From assembly GCF_003388735.1 (NCBI RefSeq), contig NZ_QUBQ01000001.1:2480001-2544000 (forward strand): 64,000 bases of DNA, given 5' to 3'. Made by a program: the position numbers and the translations under genes. Position 1 is the first letter of the stretch; every line of letters starts with the position of its first letter. Under the pieces are notes generated by a model. That model was given only the letters and a program-made list of their open reading frames with translations. It did no database searches and was not told the origin of the DNA. Shown here piece after piece: positions 27,008-38,500 of this stretch. Source of the stretch: Paenibacillus paeoniae. Lineage in GTDB: Bacteria; Bacillota; Bacilli; Paenibacillales; Paenibacillaceae.

Positions 27008-29890
27008 CTAGCGGTCCTTCACAACCAACGCCACTTCAGAGTCATCGAACCAGATGAGAGTATTAGCCGGAATATCAACTTGCTTTCCTAATGAGACAGC
27101 GACATGATAAGAATACTCTTCATCAGTTGCAGAATCTGCCGCCCCCTCCAGCGTACCTCCTCCTTCGGAGGAAACCTCTGAATCAGGATTGGATGTCGAA
27201 GTCGATGCATTCGATGGATCTATTGTATCCGGTAAAGATGAAGGGATGTTGGTACAAGATGGAATTCGCTCTAAATCGGAATACGTAACGGCATCTTCAA
27301 AGGGAACTTGAATCTTCAAGGACTGCGGTGCAAATTGAGTGCATGCCGCGGAATCCTTAAACAAGAACTTTACCCATGTTGTCGCCGGTCGCCCCTCTGC
27401 GGCTGCTGCCTGCTCAATATAAATTTTCGTATCCAGCTTGTCCACCAGATCTGGTTCAAGCGTAACATCGGGAGTCGGTGTCGATGACACCTCGGGCAGC
27501 TCTGCCTTTTCTGGATCGTTACTTCCTTTGCCTCCCGTCGATAGCAGAATTCCAGATATAATCAGAACAAATCCAAGTCCAACGATAGAGAGAATCAGCG
27601 TTCCCTTCCGATTGCGGCGAAACAAACGTGCAAGTGGCGAAGACACCTCAAGCTGCGCTTGTTTGAATATGGTATTCAGTTTGTCTCCGCACTGATCGAA
27701 GTAGTCCTTCCAGTTGCTGCGTGACTTCAGAGCTGCCGGATCATATTCCTTGAAATAACGTATGATAGCTGTCTTATAAGCAGCTACAAAACCTCTTCCT
27801 CCAAGGAAATGCGGGATCGTCTCCGTCCATAGGAAAAACCGATAGATGGTCTCCTTTTGTGCACAATGCTCATGCAAATAATCGATCAATCCATCGTAAT
27901 CGACCATATCGAAATGGGAGCCGCGCAGGAAGGCTGTGACAAGCTCCGGAAAGTCTGTTTCCTTCAACCCTTCTGCCAACAAGCTGCGCCCGATTCCTTG
28001 CACCCGATTCAGCTCCTGGGCAGACAAGCTATCCCATACGTCCTCGTTCGCATCTCTTAAAATCAACCATTGAAAGAGCACATGAATGATTCGCGCTGTA
28101 GTGGATTGATTAGAATCGCTAAGCTCATGATTCCACCGTTGCATCTTTCGTGTGTCGCTTAGAAACTTGGCTTGCATGAGCTCCTCTCGGGTCAGCCTCT
28201 CAGGTTCAAGCTTTTTCAGCACCGTCTGATAGATATCCTGCACAAGCTCTCTTCCAAGCCTTTGCGCTCCAATCCCTGCTCGTTCATGCTCCGACCCTGC
28301 TGTTAGCTGATTGACTTGCTCGAATACCGCATTGACCGCTCCCAGCGAGTACCGTTCTCTGGACAGCTTCTCTTGCACAAGTTCCAAAACGATTGCGTAC
28401 AGTCGATCATATTCGTAAACTTTGGGATATGCCTCTGCCCACACTGCAATCGTAGGAATAATATTACGGAGCGGAACTGATTTTAATTTGGTTTGCAAGT
28501 ATGGGAAAAACAGACTTTCTGCAAATCGGGGACCTGCAATAATTTTATGAAAAAAAGCTTCCCCGAGAACAGCATCGCGTTCAACTCTATCATAGAGAGA
28601 AGCCGTGGCATCCTGATCTCCGCTTTTATTGGCGTTGGAAATGGCATAGATTAAATAGCCGACGAGCTTATTTTCGATAAGCTTGCCAACCAATCTGTAA
28701 TATTCGATGAAGATTGATAGAATTGCTTCTTCAGGAACCGCGCCTTGACTCACCTTATCGTATTCAAGATCGAATCGCGATAATAGCAGATCGCTTAGCT
28801 CAACCTTCGTATCCAGTGCGTCCGGCGTAGTCAAATACTGCAGAGCGCCCTTTAATACCATCATTTGATGCTGCTCCAGTAATGCTTCATTGCCTTCAAT
28901 GGCTTCATGCATCACCCATAATTCATGATAGCTGGCGGCAGCAAGCGCTCTGCCTGTGTCCATATTCTTCAGCATAACGTCCGCGAACCGGAAAAACCGC
29001 TCCAGCGCCTCGCGATCGTCCAGATGGGACCATGCCGCATTCAAGTACGGCTGATCCAGTCCATCCAGATCAACGTTCATAATTCGCCCGTTCGGCAAAT
29101 CAAATACAAACTCCTTCTCAATCTCCCGGTCACCCGGACGGAGACTGCCAGACTCTACAAAAGTGAGATGGATGCCTTTGCGGCTTATCGGCTCCTTCGA
29201 ATAGGTCAAAAATCCGAGAGTTTTGCGATAGCCATAAGGCAAGCAGCTATAGAGTACAGCAAGCAGTTGCTTGGCTCGATCAGCTAGCTGCCCGATCGGT
29301 ACGGAAAGCGCAATATACACTTTCTTCTTGCTCCCTAGAGACACCATGACCGCATGCAGCAGCGCCTTGAAATCCCGCTCTTCCATCCCTAGCTCAGACA
29401 GAAGCTGACTTACGGATAGCTTGGGGGCTGCTGGGGCGGAAAGGGGAAGTCTGGAAAGCTCGTTCAGCTCCGTTGCGTTATCCAGTGAATAGCTCTCCTC
29501 GAAGGAAGCAGACAGCCAGCTTCTGTAATCCTGCTCCGGATCAGCCTTATAGCCGGTTGGAATCACATAATGATGGGTGAAAAAGGTGCTTCTCAGCCCC
29601 GTAAAGTCAGCCTCACGAAACACACTTCTGCCAATGACGGTCTCGCCTTGCTCCAGATGCAGCAGATGCATCGCTTCGGGATATGCGTCGCTGTTCTTTT
29701 CACCGGTTGCGGTCAGCTCTGCGGGAGAGTCGTATACGCACAAGGGATGCAGTGTTTTTTTCACAAAAGAAGGGTCTAAGCCACCTGACTTCGCGATCGT
29801 GTCATACCCCTCTGTCGTGCGGAATATGCCGCGCCGCTCCCGGGTGTACATTTGCTGCTGAATCGATAAGCGGGGCGTTTGATCTGTCAC
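27008..29890 (-). CDS. GAP1-like GTPase-associated protein with C-terminal membrane anchor
   Basis: A 960-residue protein. The N-terminal region (about 1-200, with LSIQQQMYTRERRGIFRT and FFTHHYVIPTGY) resembles what I recall as the GTPase-associated protein 1 N-terminal domain. A long alpha-helical region follows, then a single hydrophobic segment (LILSIVGLGFVLIISGILL, about 760-780) and a Thr/Ser/Pro-rich extracellular part. It starts with GTG at 29890, overlapping the TAG stop of the upstream P-loop GTPase by 1 nt, a strong sign of translational coupling and physical partnership. The family name is from memory and untested; the molecular function is unknown. Confidence 0.75.
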   Translation of the reverse strand: MTDQTPRLSIQQQMYTRERRGIFRTTEGYDTIAKSGGLDPSFVKKTLHPLCVYDSPAELTATGEKNSDAYPEAMHLLHLEQGETVIGRSVFREADFTGLRSTFFTHHYVIPTGYKADPEQDYRSWLSASFEESYSLDNATELNELSRLPLSAPAAPKLSVSQLLSELGMEERDFKALLHAVMVSLGSKKKVYIALSVPIGQLADRAKQLLAVLYSCLPYGYRKTLGFLTYSKEPISRKGIHLTFVESGSLRPGDREIEKEFVFDLPNGRIMNVDLDGLDQPYLNAAWSHLDDREALERFFRFADVMLKNMDTGRALAAASYHELWVMHEAIEGNEALLEQHQMMVLKGALQYLTTPDALDTKVELSDLLLSRFDLEYDKVSQGAVPEEAILSIFIEYYRLVGKLIENKLVGYLIYAISNANKSGDQDATASLYDRVERDAVLGEAFFHKIIAGPRFAESLFFPYLQTKLKSVPLRNIIPTIAVWAEAYPKVYEYDRLYAIVLELVQEKLSRERYSLGAVNAVFEQVNQLTAGSEHERAGIGAQRLGRELVQDIYQTVLKKLEPERLTREELMQAKFLSDTRKMQRWNHELSDSNQSTTARIIHVLFQWLILRDANEDVWDSLSAQELNRVQGIGRSLLAEGLKETDFPELVTAFLRGSHFDMVDYDGLIDYLHEHCAQKETIYRFFLWTETIPHFLGGRGFVAAYKTAIIRYFKEYDPAALKSRSNWKDYFDQCGDKLNTIFKQAQLEVSSPLARLFRRNRKGTLILSIVGLGFVLIISGILLSTGGKGSNDPEKAELPEVSSTPTPDVTLEPDLVDKLDTKIYIEQAAAAEGRPATTWVKFLFKDSAACTQFAPQSLKIQVPFEDAVTYSDLERIPSCTNIPSSLPDTIDPSNASTSTSNPDSEVSSEGGGTLEGAADSATDEEYSYHVAVSLGKQVDIPANTLIWFDDSEVALVVKDR

Positions 29891-31149
29891 TATTCTCTTC
29901 TCCCCTCAATATAATTCAGCTTGTACAGGAGCCAAATAAACGGCTCGTCGACCCGAATCGGGCTTACGACGGTCTGCAGCTTCTGGTCGACCGGATTGCT
30001 GCCAAGCGCAGATACGGCGTAGTAGGCCGTTTCTTTGAAATATACATCCATCGTTCCCTTGAACGGACGGTCAACCTTCTCGATAAAGCGGCGAATCTCG
30101 CCATCGATATTTTCGAATTCGGTCAGGTTAAAATAGTTGCGATGAACCATATTGTTGAAGATGTTGCTATTCGTCTTAATATATTCGCCGTCCTCATCCT
30201 TGAGGGAATGAAGCATATCGCTTTTGGTCAATACAACGGCTGTCGGAATATCCGTCTTGCCATTATCCTGATATGCAATAAAGTCGCCGAACATCGTCAG
30301 AACCACATCACGCGGCTCATCGTACTGGGATACCCATTCACCTGGCTTATCGCCGTGCTTGATGCGAATTTTTTCCCGAATGGAGCGGATCTGCAGCGGA
30401 TCGACCATAAATAGGATGCCGGCTGAATTTTTAATATGCTGACCGTGCAAACCGAGATAATCCTGCTCTACCATGCCCTCACCAGCTACATCGAAGAAAA
30501 CAAGCGTGAGCGGCGGCTTCTCATCATCCTTGAATACAAACTGAAATATAAACGGCTCCTGCATCTTTTCCTTCTGGGTGGACGCAAGCAGATCGCCCCG
30601 CTCGAACAGGGGCTCTTCGTAATTCGTACGGAATTTGCGGCTAATCTCCGCATTCAGCGGCATGCACGCCGCATTGAAATGATCGGCCGTCGTATGCTGC
30701 AACGTATGAATAAGCGCCGTCATATAGACGGATTTCCCGACCTGTGAGGCGCCAATAATGGATATAATGTTGCTCGGCACCTTGCCTGCCGTTACCGGCA
30801 GCTCATTATGGCACTTGGGGCAGAGCCTTCTGCGCGTCAATTCTCCATACCGGTCATGGAGACCGATCAGGACATGATCAGAATAGACCTGGGATTCGGC
30901 AGGCACGTCCACAGGATGAATAACTGCTTCGATATCGTAGACGGAGTCCAAGCCGAAGCGCTCCCGATATTTGTTCAGCTCTTCATCCTCGCCCAGCGCA
31001 TAGTCCTCGTCATCTTCACGGAAGTGGGTTGCACGGAATACAACCTGGTCCGGAGAAAACTTGCTGAAGCAAAAAGGACAGACAATATCATAAAATAACG
31101 GCTTCGGCTTGCTTTCTGACTTTTTCTTAAATAGATCCAATAGACCCAT
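29890..31149 (-). CDS. Zinc-ribbon P-loop GTPase (double-GTPase-like)
   Basis: A 419-residue protein. CPFCFSKF and LCPKCHNE form two CxxC knuckles (about residues 24-27 and 114-117) split by an insert. The P-loop GASQVGKS follows near residue 135, with a Walker-B/G3-like region LVFFDVAGEG and VLTKSD (a TKxD-type base-recognition motif). This fits bacterial TRAFAC-like GTPases of the type named DO-GTPase in surveys of conflict systems (from memory). The ATG has TTAGGAGGG upstream. It sits in the vWA/tubulin operon and is coupled to the GAP1-like gene. It is probably a nucleotide-controlled switch; its output is unknown. Confidence 0.82.
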   Translation of the reverse strand: MGLLDLFKKKSESKPKPLFYDIVCPFCFSKFSPDQVVFRATHFREDDEDYALGEDEELNKYRERFGLDSVYDIEAVIHPVDVPAESQVYSDHVLIGLHDRYGELTRRRLCPKCHNELPVTAGKVPSNIISIIGASQVGKSVYMTALIHTLQHTTADHFNAACMPLNAEISRKFRTNYEEPLFERGDLLASTQKEKMQEPFIFQFVFKDDEKPPLTLVFFDVAGEGMVEQDYLGLHGQHIKNSAGILFMVDPLQIRSIREKIRIKHGDKPGEWVSQYDEPRDVVLTMFGDFIAYQDNGKTDIPTAVVLTKSDMLHSLKDEDGEYIKTNSNIFNNMVHRNYFNLTEFENIDGEIRRFIEKVDRPFKGTMDVYFKETAYYAVSALGSNPVDQKLQTVVSPIRVDEPFIWLLYKLNYIEGRRE

Positions 31150-31187
31150 GACGGTTCCCTCCTAAACAGCTTTCCTACAAAGCTTCC

Positions 31188-31838
31188 TTATGTTGTCGCT
31201 ATCAGCTCGTACAATTGTCCATGCCTTCGGACATCGGCCAGAAACAGCCGGATACGATCCCCTTTGTCGACTTCGATAGAGGGCAATACGTTCCTTCCCG
31301 CTGAGAACGCCGCAACAAACGGGTACATGAGTCCGTCTTCGCGATTGGCGGGAAACCCGCCTTGCTTCTTCACATAGCAGAGGACATCACTGTCCAGAGC
31401 TACCTCCGTCCTCACTTGGATCTGAATGCTCTTGTTCTTGCGGAACAAACCGGTTTTCTCCGAAACGGAATAATAAATCTTCGCCCTGTTAGCGCTCAAT
31501 TCAATCCGATTCTCTCTATCCTGCTGCTCCAGCAGAGCAGCCCCCTCATCTCGCTCTATTAGAATATAGATCGTAAACCGGTACATTCGAGCACGATCCA
31601 GCCTGCATATATAGCCATTGTTAGCCTTATATTCTGATTTGGTATACAACCGGAGACTTCCAGTTTCCTCTTCTTCCCATACAATCCCATCATCCATCAG
31701 CCGCTGGCTGATATAGACCGCCTCTACGCCTGCCGGCCATATCCAGCGTAGTGTACAGCGGTCTTCCTCGATCATTTTTGCAAGTCCCGTGATGAGGGGC
31801 GAGCCTTCTTCTGCGACGATATACTGCAATGTTCTCAT
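31188..31838 (-). CDS. Uncharacterised 216-residue protein of the GTPase/vWA operon
   Basis: I do not recognise a named family. The predicted strand-rich sequence has no signal peptide, cysteine motif or membrane segment; it opens MRTLQYIVAEEGSPLITGL and contains a W-rich stretch LRWIWPAG. It lies between the membrane vWA gene (13 nt upstream) and the GTPase (38 nt downstream), in the same orientation. A structural or adaptor role in the system is inferred from context only. Confidence 0.7.
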   Translation of the reverse strand: MRTLQYIVAEEGSPLITGLAKMIEEDRCTLRWIWPAGVEAVYISQRLMDDGIVWEEEETGSLRLYTKSEYKANNGYICRLDRARMYRFTIYILIERDEGAALLEQQDRENRIELSANRAKIYYSVSEKTGLFRKNKSIQIQVRTEVALDSDVLCYVKKQGGFPANREDGLMYPFVAAFSAGRNVLPSIEVDKGDRIRLFLADVRRHGQLYELIATT

Positions 31839-31851
31839 CCCCTCGAATTAT

Positions 31852-33111
31852 TTAAAACCCGCTGCTGCGGCTATTTCGGCTTCTGCCGCTTCCCTCTCTT
31901 GGGTTTGCCGCCGCTCTATCCCGGCCTCGGCGAGCATTCGTCTTCTCTCCGATCGGAATGACGAGCGTGAACAAGGCAATGACCGCGGCAAGCGCAAGCA
32001 GCGCCAGAAGTCGGAACAAACCATCCGTAAAACCTTCCCCAGACAGACCGGCATTCAGAATTAAACCTGCCGCCAGCCCGCCAACAACTCCGCCTGCTCC
32101 GAAGCTAAGCGCGAGGAAACGATTGTCGAACATGATACCTAGCGCGATACCCAGCGCCAAACCGATTAGCACAAGCGACAACAAGCGAATGCCTTTGTAG
32201 ATCGTCGGCTCCTCTGACGCATTAGGATTAATCGAAAGCAGCGAACGATTATCGATCGTCAAGTAGATCGACCGGAATGCCGTAGACAGCCCGTCTGATT
32301 GCTCTACATCATAATAGGTGCCTCCAGTGGATTCCGCCATGTCTCTGAGGAGCAGCGTTCCCTGGTCGTAGCCAATCTTGAGGCCAACCGTATGAAGCGC
32401 AATACCTTTGCTTTTCAATTGGTCCATTTGTTCCGTTATGTTGGAATCGCTGAAGCCATCGGACATGAAGATCACCATCGTTCCACGATCGGCTTGAATG
32501 ACCCGCAGCGCCTCCGTCAGCGCACTGTGGAAATTCGTCCCGTCTTCCGTCGGCTCAATCCCATCGATCACATCATAGACGGCCGTTTTCTGCGAGTTGG
32601 CTCCGACATTCACCATCGGCTGAATCAACTCTGCCGTGTTTGCAAATGAGACGATCGCCACCCGCTTGTCCTTATCCATCTCGGCAATTAAACCTTTGGC
32701 AGCCTTATAGCGGTCGTTATTGGGATCGGTTTCCTTCATGCTGCCTGAATTATCGATGACCAGTACGATATCCCGTATCTTCTTCGTACCACCAAATTCA
32801 AGGCCGTACACAAACTGAAGCGCTCCGCCGACTGCGAATAACAGCACAAGAGTAGCCGGTACAAGCAGCTTCCATGACAAATCAGTGTAACGCTGCCTCC
32901 AGGAATGCCCGTTCAAGCTTGGCGACATCAGCTCCGCAATAAGGCAGAATAAACCGACACTTAACGCCAGAATACCAAAATACAGGCCGATTACGACATA
33001 GCTAGGCCATGTCTCAGGCAGTACCCGAAGCACAATCTCGCCAATTGCAAAACCAACCGCCGCACCGATCAAGCTGAACAGCAAAAGCAGCATATTTATT
33101 TTTCGTTGCAT
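31852..33111 (-). CDS. Membrane-anchored von Willebrand factor A domain protein
   Basis: A 419-residue protein. Two or three N-terminal membrane helices (within about 1-95) precede a vWA domain (about 112-290) whose MIDAS is complete: DNSGS (DxSxS), the Thr in EDGTNF and the Asp in MSDGF. Two to three C-terminal helices follow, then a basic tail. The vWA domain is probably extracytoplasmic or between membrane segments and should bind a divalent metal and a protein ligand. It is one of two vWA genes in the operon, suggesting a metal-dependent assembly step. Confidence 0.88.
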   Translation of the reverse strand: MQRKINMLLLLFSLIGAAVGFAIGEIVLRVLPETWPSYVVIGLYFGILALSVGLFCLIAELMSPSLNGHSWRQRYTDLSWKLLVPATLVLLFAVGGALQFVYGLEFGGTKKIRDIVLVIDNSGSMKETDPNNDRYKAAKGLIAEMDKDKRVAIVSFANTAELIQPMVNVGANSQKTAVYDVIDGIEPTEDGTNFHSALTEALRVIQADRGTMVIFMSDGFSDSNITEQMDQLKSKGIALHTVGLKIGYDQGTLLLRDMAESTGGTYYDVEQSDGLSTAFRSIYLTIDNRSLLSINPNASEEPTIYKGIRLLSLVLIGLALGIALGIMFDNRFLALSFGAGGVVGGLAAGLILNAGLSGEGFTDGLFRLLALLALAAVIALFTLVIPIGEKTNARRGRDRAAANPREGSGRSRNSRSSGF

Positions 33112-33160
33112 ACGGACAGCACCCTCTCACCTTAGCAATACAACTATATTTCTTACCCGG

Positions 33161-35533
33161 TTAATGAAGATCAGGCAGCTCGGATTCATCAGTGGAATGA
33201 AATTTATAACCGTCCTGCACATACGCGTCATAAAACGCCTTCGCATTCCGGTAATACATCATGTCCTCCATATGGAAACCGCCCATCAAATGAAGCTTCT
33301 CTACACCACTGCTTCGATTCTCATGCAGACATCCAAGCTTATGGATACGCGACGACTCATCCAAGCCGAAGGCATAGCGGATGAACTCGCTGCTCCGATC
33401 ACCGAAGATATACTTCTCCTCATAGCGATGCTTGTGCGTGTAATCGAACAGCCGGATATGGATGGCCGCATTCTCCTCCAGCATCCGGTATAGTTGTTGG
33501 AACAGCTCCTCCTTGGGCAAGGCTTGCCGGTTCGTATAGGAGACCGATACGTTGGCGCGATGCAGCAATTCCTCCTCGAACGATAGGACAAACCGGCTGG
33601 TCGTCAGAATATCCCTTCGGCAGACAACGATAAGCCGTTCGATGAACACCGACTCCTCTTGCTCCAGCAGATCCCCCACATTGCCGATGTACCTCTCTTC
33701 GAACAAGATAGACGCACCGCGCTTCTCCTCCAGCTCGTGAAGCGCATCAGCAGTAACCCGCTCGTAATAATCAAATACATTTTGCCCGATATAATCGTCG
33801 CCAAGCGAGATACTCTGCTTTGCTTTCGTCTTGAGCTGTGCCCGAAGATCGTGCAGGCGCTCAATCCGAACCCTGTACCATTGGTTCAATTGTTCCAACT
33901 CCGCGGCATAACGCCGATAGATGACAAGCTCTGTCTCCAGCTTCAGCCTCTCGTAGCGCAAACCGTATACCTGATCCAAAAACGTATGGATAAGGGACCG
34001 CACATTGCGTTTGTCCATGAACGGCACTCGCTGAAACTTCAAGTCTTCTACCCGACTGTCGTAGAGCTGCACAAGCTCCTCTTGTATATCTTCAATCGCT
34101 CGGGATAGCTCGCGGATCTTCTCTTGCACCGAACCAATAACTTCTCCTCTGCCATGACTCTCGTCCGTCCATTTATATAAATGATAGAAAGAGATTCGAG
34201 GCTCCTCTGACATGCTGCGAGAGAGTGTGCGCTTTATCGCTCCGGCTACATCCATTCCATCCAGCTGTTGCTTGGCAGTCTGTACAAAATGTTGATTAAA
34301 GAAAGCCTCGCAGCTGCTGCCGTATAACGCATGCTCCGCTTGGGACAAGGTCATGCCGCGCAGTTCGTCGTAGCGTACGCCGCTAGTAATAAGACCTTTC
34401 ATATCCGCTAACCGGTCAGGCTGCGGAACCCTCTCTTTGCTTCGAGCCGACAGCGTATGGGCATCCACTCCGAAAAATCGCAGTTTATCCGCCGCGCTCA
34501 GCTCCGCCCCGGATTGCAGACGTACGATTACCTGATCGAACAGATGGTACAGCACTGTCAGCGCGATCGCATAAGACGGCCGGTGCACCTTCGCCAGGCC
34601 AGCCGAGACTAGCCCCAGTCTGCCGGATTCTGCCATGAGGCTATGCTTGAAGGAAGTATTATTGTAGCTTTCGCCGTTGAATTGCAAATTCATTTCACGC
34701 TGACTCCGATTTTTGAGCAGCAGGATGCGGCATATGATCTCATAGTTTTGTTCCATACCGTTATAGGGAGACATCCCTTTTTCATTCCGGTCCGATAGCA
34801 GGTAGACCAAGTCGAAGAGCGGCGCCGACTGATGCTCGACAGGGATCGTCAGGCCATCGCCTGCCTGCAGAAGCGGCGCGCGATAGGAAAATGCCGAGCT
34901 CTGGAATCGCTCAATCTCGCGAAGGAAGCTGATGCCTGTAGCAGCGGCATAACCGTATGAATCGGACTGCTCCCGCTCCTGAAGAAGAACGAACAAATCC
35001 ATCTGAACAGACTTGAACAATGTTCCGAAGATCGATTGCGCTAGCAGCGTAATATCCGGCACCAAAACGTTCATGGGATCGTCAGCCCGTGTAATGACCG
35101 CCAAGTGCAGACGGTCGAACGAAGCGTACATGCGCCCGTAATCGCCAATTGTGTCATTCATTTGACGCAAGGTGCGGTTCAGCAAACCCAGTCCATCCGC
35201 AGCTTGGTGAAAGCCACTTCCGATTCGGGCCCGAATCAACCGCTTATCCTCTCCTTGCGGTGCAAGTCCCGACAGCGGGATGGTAAAGAGATTCGCAACT
35301 GTTGCCTCGCGGGCACTTGATCCGCTGGATACGTGACCGTACACCACGCCGGCATGATTGGCCCATCTCAGCGTGTTGGACTTCATCATCGGTTCTATGG
35401 CTTGCTCTGTCTCATCCCCAATAAATAGAAACACGGTCGGGAAATGAATGCTGCTCTGATCGTCTTCCGTCCCTTTCAAGCTTTGCTCGGCTGCCGAATA
35501 GTCGGCTGCGAATTGCTCTACCATTTCCCTCAT
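33161..35533 (-). CDS. Uncharacterised 790-residue partner of the tubulin-like protein
   Basis: A large, soluble, mostly helical protein. Its N-terminal half contains FPTVFLFIGDE and a later FDLVYLLSDRNEKG; the latter resembles a segment I associate with tubulin-like proteins, so this may be a diverged Rossmann/tubulin-like domain without the GTPase signature. The middle (about 440-620) looks coiled-coil rich. The ATG at 35533 lies 2 nt after the stop of the tubulin-like gene, implying coupling. No catalytic motif is visible. Function unknown; partnership with the tubulin-like gene is inferred from position. Confidence 0.72.
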   Translation of the reverse strand: MREMVEQFAADYSAAEQSLKGTEDDQSSIHFPTVFLFIGDETEQAIEPMMKSNTLRWANHAGVVYGHVSSGSSAREATVANLFTIPLSGLAPQGEDKRLIRARIGSGFHQAADGLGLLNRTLRQMNDTIGDYGRMYASFDRLHLAVITRADDPMNVLVPDITLLAQSIFGTLFKSVQMDLFVLLQEREQSDSYGYAAATGISFLREIERFQSSAFSYRAPLLQAGDGLTIPVEHQSAPLFDLVYLLSDRNEKGMSPYNGMEQNYEIICRILLLKNRSQREMNLQFNGESYNNTSFKHSLMAESGRLGLVSAGLAKVHRPSYAIALTVLYHLFDQVIVRLQSGAELSAADKLRFFGVDAHTLSARSKERVPQPDRLADMKGLITSGVRYDELRGMTLSQAEHALYGSSCEAFFNQHFVQTAKQQLDGMDVAGAIKRTLSRSMSEEPRISFYHLYKWTDESHGRGEVIGSVQEKIRELSRAIEDIQEELVQLYDSRVEDLKFQRVPFMDKRNVRSLIHTFLDQVYGLRYERLKLETELVIYRRYAAELEQLNQWYRVRIERLHDLRAQLKTKAKQSISLGDDYIGQNVFDYYERVTADALHELEEKRGASILFEERYIGNVGDLLEQEESVFIERLIVVCRRDILTTSRFVLSFEEELLHRANVSVSYTNRQALPKEELFQQLYRMLEENAAIHIRLFDYTHKHRYEEKYIFGDRSSEFIRYAFGLDESSRIHKLGCLHENRSSGVEKLHLMGGFHMEDMMYYRNAKAFYDAYVQDGYKFHSTDESELPDLH

Positions 35534-35535
35534 CC

Positions 35536-38500
35536 TTACTTCAGCTTTCTGCGAATATCATGTAGTTTGGAAGCCATTCCTTTATAGAACTGATGCAGTT
35601 CCTCGCCGTTCGCCAGCTCAATCTTCTCGTATTCCAGACGCTCGCGGGCGTCCAGGTATACGTTGAACAGCTCATCCAGCTTGGCCACCAGCGCAGATGT
35701 ATCTTCATTAGACGTTAGCTCGTTCACCCGGCGTCCCGCTTTGCGCAGCAAGGTCGCGAGGTTCTTCTCATCCAGACTGCGGAAATGCTCGAACACTTCG
35801 TATTCGATATAATTGCTGCCCTTCATCAGATTGGCGAACGGTGCCCACGCTTCTTCCTCGGCATCGCGATCGTATACATACAAAGCGCCGCGCTTGCAGA
35901 TCGTATCGGTATACAGCGCATCAATAAATTGCTGCAGCCACTTGTCTTCGCTCTCCTGCTGAAGCAGCACTTCATCCAGCTTCTGGACAGCGGACACGAT
36001 TGATTCCATCTTCGCCAGTTCCTCGCGCACACGGCGCAGCTGCAATGGCGAGCGGATCAAATTCTCTTGAGCCAGCTCTTCCGAGTAGCTGCCGAATATA
36101 TCCTTGGTGGATTCCAACTCCAAGCCGCCAGCCAGCAGCCGCTTCAGCTCCTGAGAAGCTCGCTTCACTTCGCCCATATTCGGCTTTGCGCTATCCAGTT
36201 GCATCGCATAGGCGTTCAGTACGTCCGATACTTGGAACGGCTTCGTAAATCGAACGCTGTACCGGTTGCTAAGCGGGTTATCGATGCCTTTTTCCACGAT
36301 GATGCCGAAGCTAACAGCCTTGGCAAACTCCTCGCGAATTCTGGCGTTGTAGTCCTGTACACGACGATTGATATACGTCTCGCCCCATGACTTCTCCGGG
36401 ATCGGCGAAGGCAGATAGGTCCAATTGTCCTTGTCGCTCTGCACAAGATGGCGTCCGATGCCTTCTTTGTCCAGAATCGTGCGCTCGTAGCTTTCCTCAT
36501 ATACCTTAAGCGGGGTATAGACGAACAATGGCACGCCGTTGCGCGTATTCAGCCAGAAGATCCGGTTACGCACTTCGCTTTCCTTAATCGTGAAGTGAGA
36601 TTTGCCAATCGAGCTGTTCTGATAATTGCGGATGCCCCGCAAAATGCTTGGGGCCTGAACAGGTACGGAGACGAAGCCCCATGAAGGAACATGCAAATTA
36701 CCCGAGCTGTTGCTCAGATGGAAGACCGGAATGGCTTCTTCGTCCAGCTTGCTGGCGATATGACGCTCCACAAATTTCTCGATCGCTTCATCGTCGCCAT
36801 ACTTCATAACGAGGAACTCTTCCATCGATTTTGTAATCAAATCGCCGAACTTATCGGTCAAAAAGTCCGAAATAGAGCCGACGATATCAATATCCTGCTC
36901 CTTCACCCACTGATTCGAATGCTCCAGCAGCTCACGGGTAAAGTCACGGATCAGATCGTCTCCGTCCTTGCTTTCCATCACACGGCCGATAACATTGGAG
37001 ATATCCGGCACGCTAACGATGTTCCAATAGTAGGTTTTGTTGCCTTTATGATCGCCGTGCTCGTCACCGCTTGTCAGAATCTCGCCGTTTTTGGCAAAAA
37101 TCGTATTCAGCACATTTAATATTTCGGTATATACATTATAAATCCGGTTGTTTTCAGCGTTTAGTAGCTCATGCAGATCCTCATAGAATTCGATGAGCTG
37201 CTCCATCCGCTCGATATCTGCGCGGAGCCAATACTCATTGATTTTTGCTTCTATATAATTGTTTTTCTTCTTGTCCTTGGATACGAATGCACTCTTCGCG
37301 TCGCCCATCCGCTCGTCCGCCTGCTCACGCGCCGATTCGATCTCCCGCGGCAGCCTCTGCAGATTCTCACGCAACGATTCAATATAAGACAGCAGCATCT
37401 TCAGCAAGCAGAACCCTTTATCGGTAAAGAGCAAACGCGACACGTAGAATGGTCCTTGCTCCGGATGGAGGAAGATACGACGAATTTGCTCATTGAAGTT
37501 GCTCACAACCTCGCCGGGCAGCTGCTTCTTCGCTTTAATATATTCCTCCCGCGCTCTTGCCAGGAAGTTCTGCTCCAGCTCCGTATCCATATTGACGGCT
37601 TGCATCTTGATGACATTGTTATAGTTCAGTCGTTCACTATGCTCGAAGCCCGGCAGCGGCTCAGGCACGCGGGAATCGAAGTTTCTCATCATTGAATCCA
37701 GATCAATGCCGAGCTTATGTACGAACTTCTCGACATCTTCCTGAGAAGGCGCCTTGCGGAACATGCCCTCCATCTTCTGAAACAGGCGGTACGCGAGGTA
37801 AGTGGTCATCTCCTCAATCGGCAATACTGCCGAGGAAGCCCCGATAATGTTGTAATCGTAATTCGCCGGATAAATCTTGTTCATCTGCGCAATATTCGTC
37901 CGGATGTTGCTGATATAATCATGAATCGCGAATTCCTCGCCAGATTGCTTCTCTTCGCTAGAGATAAAGTTGGTGATATTCTCCGCTGTCACGTTCATGC
38001 AATAATCATAAGCATTGTCGAGCAGCTTGCCTTCCGTATTCGTCGCCGAGATTAGATGACATAGATTAAACGGCGGCAACGGGGAATTAACGGATAAAAT
38101 ATTGCCGTACTGCTGCTTGAAGCGCTCGCCTCTGGCATCGACATTCATCCAGTAGTCCAATTCCTTCAGAGCGGCATAGCCGTTCTTCTTAATATATTCC
38201 CGCGTATGGTCGCTCAGGCTCTTGTTCGCCAGATTAATATCCGGCGTGAACAAATAGCCTAGCGTATTGACACGGTCTACGCCCGCCGAGCCATGGTCAC
38301 GCTCAATAATCCCTCTCACAATATAAGAGATATCGAGGAAGGTGCCGCTGCCCGTACCGCCAGACAAACCTGTCAGCAGAAAGACCATCAGCTTTTTGTT
38401 CGTGCCGACAGAGAGTGTCTTGATCTTCTTATCGATGCTCTGTACGACTTGATTGATCTTGGTGAACAGCAGCAGGCGGCCAGCCTGGCGCACGCCTGCC

